From an uncultured Rickettsiales bacterium (GTDB taxonomy: Bacteria > Pseudomonadota > Alphaproteobacteria > Rickettsiales > UBA1997), in the NCBI GenBank assembly GCA_948744995.1, contig CAPZCD010000021.1, positions 1 through 17,832 on the forward strand: a stretch of 17,832 bases of DNA, written 5' to 3'. Positions within the stretch are counted from its first letter, which is position 1. Each line of letters starts with the position of its first letter. This document shows, in pieces, positions 8,250 to 15,500 of the stretch. The notes below the pieces were generated by a model, which ran no database searches, was not told the origin of the DNA, and was given only the letters and a program-made list of their open reading frames with translations. A program made the translations under genes and the position numbers.

Positions 8250-9173
8250 ATGGCAGATTTAGCTTTAATTAAAAAGTTAAGAGAAGCTACCGGATGTGGT
8301 ATAGCTGATTGCAATAAGGCATTGTTAGCTTGTAATGACAACTACGAAGAGGCTATTGATTGGTTAAGAAAAAAAGGTTTATCATCGGCAGCTAAAAAAA
8401 GCTCTAGAAATGCTACTGAAGGTTTAATAGGTATTTCTATAGAAGGAAATAAAGCTTCAATAGTTGAAGTTAATTCAGAAACAGATTTTGTTGCAAGAAA
8501 CGATAAATTCCAGGAATTGGTTCTAAATTGTGCCAAAGCATGTTTAGACCTTAATAATTCTGATTCTATTATAGATAGCATCAAAAACCAGGTTATAGAT
8601 GGTAAAAAAATAGCTGATGAATTTACGGATAAAATCGCATCTATAGGTGAAAATCTTCAACTAAGAAGAGCTAAAATAGCTAAATTAGATGGAAATGGAG
8701 CAATAGTTTCTTATATACATAATCAAGTGACTAATAACCTTGGAAAAATAGGTGTATTAGTAGTTTTAGAGTCTAATGCTGATAAAAATGCTCTGCAAGA
8801 ATTAGGAAAACAGATAGCTATGCATATAGCTGCTACAAAACCGGAGTTTCTTGATAAAACACAGGTACCAAATGAAAGATTAAATAGAGAAAAAGAAGTT
8901 TTGGTGGAACAAGCAAAAAATTCTGGAAAACCACAAAATATAATTGATAAGATGATAGAAGGTAGAATCAAGAAATTTTATGAAGAAATTTGCCTTTTAG
9001 ATCAAGCTTTCGTTATGGATGATAAATTAAAAATTGCTGAAGTTTTGAAAAATTTTGAAAAAGCAAACGGAAATAGTGTGAAAATTCAGGATTATGTACT
9101 ATTTATTCTTGGTGAAGGATTGGAAAAGAAAGAAAATGATTTCGCTGCAGAAGTGGCCTCAATGGCAAAGTAG
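8250..9173 (+). CDS. tsf: Elongation factor Ts
   Basis: Guanine nucleotide exchange factor that recycles EF-Tu-GDP. The N-terminal UBA-like domain (residues 1-50) has LREATGCGIADCNKAL and EEAIDWLRKKG. The EF-Tu-contacting TDFVAR motif is at residues 78-83, and the dimerisation core follows, with HIAATKPEFL and KFYEEICLLDQAFV. Its 307 residues are full length. A strong TAGGAG (8238-8243) lies 6 nt before the ATG. It is the second and last gene of the rpsB operon, which ends at the strong terminator at 9234-9266. The pyrH and frr genes that commonly follow in alphaproteobacteria are absent here. Confidence 0.98.
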   Translation: MADLALIKKLREATGCGIADCNKALLACNDNYEEAIDWLRKKGLSSAAKKSSRNATEGLIGISIEGNKASIVEVNSETDFVARNDKFQELVLNCAKACLDLNNSDSIIDSIKNQVIDGKKIADEFTDKIASIGENLQLRRAKIAKLDGNGAIVSYIHNQVTNNLGKIGVLVVLESNADKNALQELGKQIAMHIAATKPEFLDKTQVPNERLNREKEVLVEQAKNSGKPQNIIDKMIEGRIKKFYEEICLLDQAFVMDDKLKIAEVLKNFEKANGNSVKIQDYVLFILGEGLEKKENDFAAEVASMAK

Positions 9174-9233
9174 TTTTAATTAATATACTATTATCTGTAG
9201 GTAATTTAGTTATTACGTATTATATAATTTGTT

Positions 9234-9266
9234 ATACTGTGTACCAAAAAGTACACAGTATTTTTT
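9234..9266 (+). terminator. Rho-independent terminator after tsf
   Basis: A perfect 11-bp stem, ATACTGTGTAC (9234-9244) with GTACACAGTAT (9251-9261), encloses a CAAAAA loop and runs into TTTTTT (9261-9266). It lies 60 bp after the tsf stop. Confidence 0.93.
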
Positions 9267-9267
9267 A

Positions 9268-9292
9268 TAAGCAATAATGAGATTATTGCTTA
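9268..9292. repeat. Second perfect hairpin after the tsf terminator
   Basis: An 11-bp perfect inverted repeat, TAAGCAATAAT/ATTATTGCTTA, with a 3-nt GAG loop begins directly after the T-run of the terminator. It has no U-tract of its own. It may act as a backup transcript-end structure or an RNA stability element; its function is not known from sequence. Confidence 0.6.
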
Positions 9293-9349
9293 GCTTATCA
9301 AAATAGTAATGGGATTTCTATTGAAAAATTCATAATAATTTGTTTTATG

Positions 9350-9377
9350 TTGACAAAACTGAATAATATGATATATT
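9350..9377 (+). promoter_or_regulatory. Sigma70 promoter of the 68-residue gene
   Basis: TTGACA (9350-9355) and TATATT (9372-9377) are separated by 16 bp. Transcription would start near 9384, 27 nt before the ATG at 9411. This start site argues against the TTG at 9390, which would sit almost at the transcript end. Confidence 0.6.
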
Positions 9378-9385
9378 TTATCATA
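9367..9385. promoter_or_regulatory. Palindrome over the -10 box, possible operator
   Basis: TATGATA (9367-9373) and TATCATA (9379-9385) form an inverted repeat with a 5-bp centre that covers the -10 hexamer. A dimeric repressor bound here would block polymerase. In DNA this AT-rich, a chance palindrome remains possible. Confidence 0.35.
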
Positions 9386-9410
9386 TAAATTGATAATGTG
9401 GGACTATAAC

Positions 9411-9617
9411 ATGAGTGATTTTGGTTATATTAGAATATCTTTTAATGAATCTAAAAAAATAGAAAATAATTGTGAACATATGCAAACTATTTTTTATGGT
9501 GATGATATGCATAAGACTTTTTTTATGAAAGACGGTAGCAAAATTGAATTAAAATACGAATATTTTTTTGATGAAGAGAACAATGAAAATTGTATTGTCT
9601 ATAGAAAAATAGAATAA
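9411..9617 (+). CDS. Small hypothetical protein (68 aa)
   Basis: I do not recognise this protein. It has 68 residues, is acidic, mixes charged and aromatic residues (FFMKDGSKIELKYEYFF), has two cysteines and shows neither signal peptide nor membrane segment. The beta-rich pattern suggests a small compact domain. The start at ATG 9411 is supported by GGGA 7 nt upstream and by the promoter at 9350-9377; in-frame TTG 9390 and ATG 9396 are alternatives. It has its own promoter, a palindrome over the -10 box, and a strong terminator upstream, so it is a separate transcription unit. That clean organisation makes a real gene likely, though conservation was not tested. Confidence 0.65.
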   Translation: MSDFGYIRISFNESKKIENNCEHMQTIFYGDDMHKTFFMKDGSKIELKYEYFFDEENNENCIVYRKIE

Positions 9618-9646
9618 GAATTCCTTAAACCTATACTAACTTTTCC

Positions 9647-9674
9647 TTGATAATAATTATAGCTATTGTATATT
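9647..9674 (+). promoter_or_regulatory. Possible promoter of the beta-barrel gene
   Basis: TTGATA (9647-9652) and TATATT (9669-9674) are separated by 16 bp, 29 bp before the ATG at 9703. The arrangement matches the neighbouring promoter at 9350-9377. Confidence 0.45.
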
Positions 9675-9702
9675 AAATCCCAGTTATCAAAACAATATAA
9701 GT

Positions 9703-10290
9703 ATGAAATTTAAAAAAAGTATTAGATTAGTATATTTGGCAACATTACTGTTTCTAGTAAAGCCAAATGATTCAAAGGCATTATTGGGATTAGGCGCATA
9801 TGGTGGAGCTAAACTTAATGGTGGTATAAATACCAAAGATCTTGGAAGTGATTCCGGCATATCTTTTGGTTTATTAGGTGGTATCAGGGTATTTGGCGCC
9901 AGATTAGATTTAGAATATACCTTCATGGGAAAAGCAGTAAATCCAAATAAAATCGATCTGCAGACAATACTAGATAAAAATGTATCAATTAATAATTTAT
10001 CTCTAAATTTTAACTATAATCTTTTTGAATTACCTATAGTAAGTTTGCTTAAAATATATGTAGGTGGTGGAGTTGGTAAAACATATTTTACAAGAAATCT
10101 ATTTTCATCAACAGTAAATGAAAGTTTCAGCTGGTCTGCTGGATTAGGTGTAACATTTTCTCTTATAGATATATTAAATCTTGATGTAGGTTATAAATAT
10201 GTGGATTTTGGCAAGCTCAAAATTGATGATTCTAAGACCAATGATATTAGAAATAATTTAATATATATAGCTTTAAGAATTGGTTTTTAG
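9703..10290 (+). CDS. Outer membrane beta-barrel protein
   Basis: Small surface porin-like or OmpA/OmpX-type barrel of 195 residues. The signal peptide (MKFKK, hydrophobic residues 9-19, probable cleavage after SKA at 26) is followed by alternating hydrophobic strands with Gly-rich turns: GLGAYGGAKL, LLGGIRVFGARLDLEYTF, IYVGGGVGKTYF, WSAGLGVTF and LDVGYKYVDFG. The final strand (LIYIALRIGF) ends in Phe, the BamA recognition signal. The pattern and size fit the OMP_b-brl / surface antigen 2 type barrels common in Rickettsiales and suggest about eight strands. The ATG at 9703 has no clear Shine-Dalgarno sequence. The protein would be a client of the BamA encoded nearby. Its specific role (adhesin, porin or structural) cannot be read from sequence. 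Confidence 0.82.
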   Translation: MKFKKSIRLVYLATLLFLVKPNDSKALLGLGAYGGAKLNGGINTKDLGSDSGISFGLLGGIRVFGARLDLEYTFMGKAVNPNKIDLQTILDKNVSINNLSLNFNYNLFELPIVSLLKIYVGGGVGKTYFTRNLFSSTVNESFSWSAGLGVTFSLIDILNLDVGYKYVDFGKLKIDDSKTNDIRNNLIYIALRIGF

Positions 10291-10360
10291 CGGGAAAATA
10301 ATACAAGTTTAGTGATAAAATAGTCATAAACATTAAAATATAGTAAGCTGGATAAGAATT

Positions 10361-10783
10361 ATGAGGATTGGTTACGTAAGTTTAGATAAAAATATCTTTT
10401 TAAAAATAACTAAAGAGCGCAGATTTTATGTTATTTTAGATAGATTTATAAGCTTATTAATTGTCGTTTTTATATCATTCTATTCTTACATTGCCGTAAA
10501 AAAATTTTTAGTAAACTATATTGCTGAAAATAGTAATAATGGAGAAATTATAGCAAATGTTATCACTAAGCCTGTTTTACAAATAAACGATGGACTGGAA
10601 TCTAAAGTTGAAGCTATAGCTGATAAAGCTTCATTTATTGATAAAGATAATATAGTTCTAGAGAATATCATTATTAAAGGTAACAATGATTTTGTCCTTA
10701 AAGCAAACGAAGGCAATATAAATATCAGAAATGGAGAAATTTTACTAATGAAAAGGCCAACTATTAGTATTTTTGACAACTAA
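10361..10783 (+). CDS. Membrane-anchored LptC-like protein (tentative)
   Basis: 140-residue bitopic protein: a short basic cytoplasmic N terminus, one transmembrane helix at about residues 26-46, and a periplasmic part of about 90 residues. The periplasmic part alternates short beta strands (KPVLQINDGLES, VLENIIIKGNND, FVLKANEGNINIRNGEILL), the look of the LptC/LptA (OstA-like) beta-jellyroll. LptC anchors the LptB2FG transporter to the periplasmic LPS bridge. The protein is shorter than typical LptC (about 180-200 residues) and the match is by pattern only, so I give no gene symbol. It lies 70 bp after the barrel gene and 69 bp before the PMM/PGM gene, an envelope context that supports the call. 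Confidence 0.6.
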   Translation: MRIGYVSLDKNIFLKITKERRFYVILDRFISLLIVVFISFYSYIAVKKFLVNYIAENSNNGEIIANVITKPVLQINDGLESKVEAIADKASFIDKDNIVLENIIIKGNNDFVLKANEGNINIRNGEILLMKRPTISIFDN

Positions 10784-10794
10784 TTACATTCCAA

Positions 10795-10822
10795 TTGATT
10801 TAAACAAAAATAATTCTATGAT
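10795..10822 (+). promoter_or_regulatory. Possible promoter of the PMM/PGM gene
   Basis: TTGATT (10795-10800) and TATGAT (10817-10822) are separated by 16 bp, with an expected start near 10829 and the ATG at 10853. The -10 box matches 5/6, the -35 box 4/6. Confidence 0.4.
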
Positions 10823-10852
10823 TTCCATAATCATTACAATAGAAGAGTTATT

Positions 10853-12241
10853 ATGCAGGAAAACAAACATATTTTTACAAAGACAATCCTCAAAGAATAT
10901 GATATTAGAGGTATTGTTAACAAGGATTTGAATGAAGTCGACGCCTATTTTATCGGAAGAGGTTATGGCACACTTTTAAGAAGAGAATATCAAAGAACTA
11001 GCTGTATTGTGGGCTATGATGGAAGGCATACATCTCCACTTTACAGTGAGAATCTAATAAAAGGCTTAGCAGATACCGGTATAGCTGTTACAAATATAGG
11101 TCTTGTATCAACTCCAATGGTTTATTTCGCAGTACAATTCCTAAAAAAAGATGCTGGCATAATAGTTACCGCTTCCCACAATCCATCTGACTACAACGGA
11201 TTTAAAATGTTGACAAATGAAGAACCTATATGGGGAGATGATATACAAAAAATCGGTACATACGCTGAAAATGGAGATTTTGAGAGCGGAAATGGTACCA
11301 TAAAAAATCTATCTGTAAATAAGGATTATTATGACTTCATTTGGAGAAATCTTAAAAATAATAGAAATAAACATTTAAAAATAGCTTGGGATGCCGGCAA
11401 TGGAGCTGTAGCCAGTGTTTTAAAAGATATTGTATCAAAATTTCCTGATGAAAGCATAACCATCTGTGATGTCGTTGACGGAAATTTTCCAAACCATCAC
11501 CCTGATCCAGCCGTTGAAAAAAATATGACCATGTTGAAGAATGCAGTCTTAAAAAACAACTGTGATTTTGGTGTCGGTTTTGATGGTGATGGTGATCGAG
11601 TAGGTATTATAGATGACAAGGGAAATTTTGTCTATGGCGATCAACTGCTGGCAATACTTGCCAGAGAATTCCTGAAGGATAATCCAGGAGAAAAGGTTAT
11701 GTCTGAAGTTAAGGCTAGCAAGGTTTTATATGACGATATAGCTAAACATGGTGGTATCCCAATAATGTGGAAACCTGGACATTCGGCACAAAAGGCTAAA
11801 ATGAAATCAGATAATATAAAATTAGCGGGAGAAACCAGCGGACATATGTTCTATGGAGACAACTACAATTACGACGATGCAATGTATGCAGCAGTAAAAT
11901 TGATGAACTTTATGAGCAACACAGATACAAAAATATCGGACATAATCAGCAGTTTTCCAAAAACATATTCAACGAAAGAGGTTAGAGTCGAAGTTGGTGA
12001 CGAAAGAAAATTTGAAATTATTGGAGAAATAGCTAACAGAATGAGGGCTGAAAATAGGAATTTTATCGATATTGACGGCATTAGAACTGAATTAGGCAAC
12101 GGTTGGTGGCTGGCCAGAGCTTCAAATACTCAACCCGATATAACAACTCGTTGTGAAGCTCTTAGCGAATCCAGCTTAGAAAAGTGTAAGAAAGATTTAT
12201 CAGAGCAATTAAATCTTAGCGGAGTGAAAGTTGAGATTTAG
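10853..12241 (+). CDS. Phosphomannomutase/phosphoglucomutase (AlgC-type)
   Basis: Interconverts hexose 1- and 6-phosphates through a phosphoserine enzyme and so feeds GDP-mannose or UDP-glucose routes to surface polysaccharide. All four signature loops are present. The phosphoserine loop TASHNP has Ser108, the same position as in Pseudomonas AlgC. The Mg2+ loop DGDGDR has Asp244, 246 and 248. The sugar-specificity loop GETSGH has Glu327 and Ser329. The C-terminal phosphate loop is RASNTQP. The length of 462 residues matches AlgC. AAGAG lies 6 nt before the ATG. Whether mannose, glucose or both are used cannot be decided from sequence. Together with the LptC-like gene upstream, it suggests the organism makes some surface glycan, which many Rickettsiales have lost. 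Confidence 0.93.
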   Translation: MQENKHIFTKTILKEYDIRGIVNKDLNEVDAYFIGRGYGTLLRREYQRTSCIVGYDGRHTSPLYSENLIKGLADTGIAVTNIGLVSTPMVYFAVQFLKKDAGIIVTASHNPSDYNGFKMLTNEEPIWGDDIQKIGTYAENGDFESGNGTIKNLSVNKDYYDFIWRNLKNNRNKHLKIAWDAGNGAVASVLKDIVSKFPDESITICDVVDGNFPNHHPDPAVEKNMTMLKNAVLKNNCDFGVGFDGDGDRVGIIDDKGNFVYGDQLLAILAREFLKDNPGEKVMSEVKASKVLYDDIAKHGGIPIMWKPGHSAQKAKMKSDNIKLAGETSGHMFYGDNYNYDDAMYAAVKLMNFMSNTDTKISDIISSFPKTYSTKEVRVEVGDERKFEIIGEIANRMRAENRNFIDIDGIRTELGNGWWLARASNTQPDITTRCEALSESSLEKCKKDLSEQLNLSGVKVEI

Positions 12242-12535
12242 ATAAAATCAGTTGACCGAAAATATATAATAAACCATAATCTAATGTCAGAAAATTTTCA
12301 AACTACTAGTCTTGCTTACCAGTGGTTGACTATAGTTAGATAATTACCAGATTTTTTCAGTAATAATTCGTATTTACTATAATTTTTTATTCTTATGCTG
12401 TTTTGTTCTCATATTCCATTGTTTTTTATATATTTTATCAACCATTAGCAAACAAACCCGAATTATTTTTCAAAAAACATCTTGTATTATACAATTAATG
12501 TTGTATTAATAACAGCGTTATATATTAGCTCATTT

Positions 12536-15500
12536 ATGTTTAGGAAAAAAAAGATAATTAATTTTTTGTTACTAGTTTTAGTTTTTTCAATCATCACATT
12601 CAGCAGCAGATATTCTTTTGCCAAATCCCTAACCAATGATGAATTACTATCAGTCAAAAACAATGGAATTGTTTCAGCAATGTGCTACGTCAACAACCTA
12701 TTAACTGGTCCGGTTGCAAAAGCTATCATGGCTGTATCAGTTTTAGGTATTGGTTGGTTATTCTTACTTGGTGGAGCTAGCTGGATTACAGTTCTAATGT
12801 TTACCATAGCAAGTTCATTGGTATTTGGTGGTATTGAACTGGCAAATCTCATAAGTGGAAATACCTACTCCTGTAAAACCTTTCAAGAAGCCCAAGAAAA
12901 ATATGATGATCTGATATATAACAAAGGAGTTTGCAGTCTACATGAAATAACTGATGTCTACTCCAGTGGTCAACTCTGGAAAAAATGTTTTGGATCTGCC
13001 GATATTAATAGCAGTAATGTTGATTCCTTATGTAGAGAAGATATTACCAATAACACTGAAATAAATGAACCAGACAAGATTATACTTTATGGTTGTCAAG
13101 AAGGTTACCTAAAGAAGAATAGAGATAACTATCTTAGCTATACCTGTAAACTTGACAACAATGAGGTTGGATATTTCTCCCCAAAGAAAAAAGGAGAAAG
13201 TGGAGATACAAACAACTATGACATGGCAACCTGTCTAAAAGCATGCAAATTAACCGATCTAAAAAACACCTATAAAAACTTTAACTTAAGACCTACTGAT
13301 ACCGATAATGATGGTAATACCAAAATTATAGCCAACAACGGATATATCGGTTATCTGGAAGGAGGTTACTACTCCCAAGGTACAAAACTAGATGTCACCT
13401 GTAAAGATGGTTTTATCATAAGTATGCGAGATGAAAACGGTGTCTGTTCCAGCGATGCCGATCTAGGCTTCATCTGTGGAGAAAACGCCATATTTACCCT
13501 CAAAAAAGCATGTCAAATTGCCTGTGACCTAAAAAAAGTAAATTCAAAAATCTATGTTGCTAAATGGCATGAAAAATCAGTAGAAACCTGCAGACCAAAT
13601 GGTCTCAACGAAGACATGTATATCAGTGGAGATATCTTGGATGCTCAAACCTGTGAAGATGGTTATGATTTTGAATACAAAAAAGATGGTACCGCTATTA
13701 TTATCGAATGCAGCTCAAGCGGAGATTGGATGAATAACGGTAAAACCTGCCACAAAACCTGTCTCAAACAGGATCTACTCAATAAAATACCTGGAAACAG
13801 ACTAATTGGTTGTAGTGATACCGATGATGAGAATTGTGATGTTAATATAAACAACCGAGACAAGTTTCAATATCAAGAAGTTGTATCCGTTACCGATAGT
13901 TGTGAAAGCGGATTCAGCATATATAAAACCAGTGGTGAAAAATTAGCCAGATACATCTGCGGTTACAACGGTGTTTGGGAAAACACCAATTACGGGTCAC
14001 TGCTATGTGAAAGAAACTGTGATATAACCGCTGAAGACAACAGATTAACCGGAAGAGACAATACTCAATCCTGGTTAATATATAATAGCACAAGCGAAAA
14101 GTATGAAGATCTAAAGACCAATATCTTGACAAATGGTCAAAGAATAAAACCAAAAACCTGTAAAGAAGGATCTAATGTCTTTTCGGATGGAGCAGCTGAG
14201 TTTATCTGTGACAATGGCAGGTTCAATTTTGCCTATGCCGGAGATGTTAACGAGTATTGTAAACCTGGTTGTAAATTTAAAGAACTGAAAAATCTAACCT
14301 ACATAGACGTTGATTATGACACAACTCTATCCTCTAAATCATGGATCATCTGTACAGAAAATGGTATTGAAAACACCGAAGGTGGAGCTCTATTTGGAAG
14401 CCTGACAGAAGTAGACTTGCTCACCGGAACAGACAGAGAAAAATTTGCAAGAGTCGGTACATTTTACAAAATAAAAGAATGTAACAGCAGTTACAATATA
14501 ATTTCAAGGAGAAGTGATAGTTTAGTGGTTAAGTGTGACAATAGCGGTTCCTGGATCATATCCAATGAATACGGTTGGAACTTCTGCCGTTTATATCCTC
14601 ACTGTTATGAAGTAAAAGGTAATTCCTCCAATGAAACAGCATCTATAGAAGTAGGGACAACAAATTTAAATAATATCCTGGTAAAGTTACAACTGTGGGG
14701 AGCTCCTGGAGGTGGAATTATAGAAGAAGACAGTAGTAAATCAAACCTTGGTGGCTACTCCTATGGTGAGATCAGTGTAAAAGGAGGAGATCTATTATAC
14801 ATAAACGTTGGAGAAAAGGGTAAGCTCTCAAGCAAAACCAATACCCCCTACAACGGTGGTGGTTACAGTGCCTATGTAACCGGAGTAACCAGTAGTTCCG
14901 GTGGTGGAGCTACCGACATAAGATATGGCGGAACCGGTCTTGATAACAGAGTCCTTGTGGCCGGTGGAGGAGGAGGTTCCATCAGTATAAACGGTACAAA
15001 CCATTACGGACACAAAGGTGGTGGTTTATTTGAAAACACCACTGCTCAAACAGATAATACCGAAGGAATAGATGGGTCATCGGTTTTCCTAGAGGGGTCA
15101 AAATTTATAAATAAACTGTATAATTCCTTTATCACCACCGGAGTTAAAGGTGTTGGTGGTAATTCACTGGTTTACTATCTGAATAATACCACACCCGTTA
15201 TCAGCAGCGGTGGTGGAGGTGGTGGAGGATACTATGGCGGATCCGGTGGAGCCAATGCCGGTGGAGGTGGCGGTTCCGGATTTATTGACAGCAAAATAAT
15301 TCAAAATGGTATAACCGTTACCACTAACGAAGGACCAACAGATGGTGGTTTTGCCAGAGTATGTTGGGGTGACTGGTATGGTTTAAAGAATCCTTGTGAA
15401 TCTGATTATGAGGATGAAACAAGTCACCAAGAGAATGCTGGTATAGGAGCATTTATAGATATAGATGAAACCGTTACCTGTGTAGCACCGGAAGTAGCAA

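Noticed and set aside
12326..12383. TTGACT (12326) and TATAAT (12378) as a promoter for the giant gene
   Set aside because: They are 46 bp apart, and neither has a partner at 15-19 bp.
12482..12535. TTG start at 12482 for the giant gene
   Set aside because: The extra 18 residues add a second hydrophobic stretch before the basic MFRKKK signal-peptide start; ATG 12536 gives a classic signal peptide.
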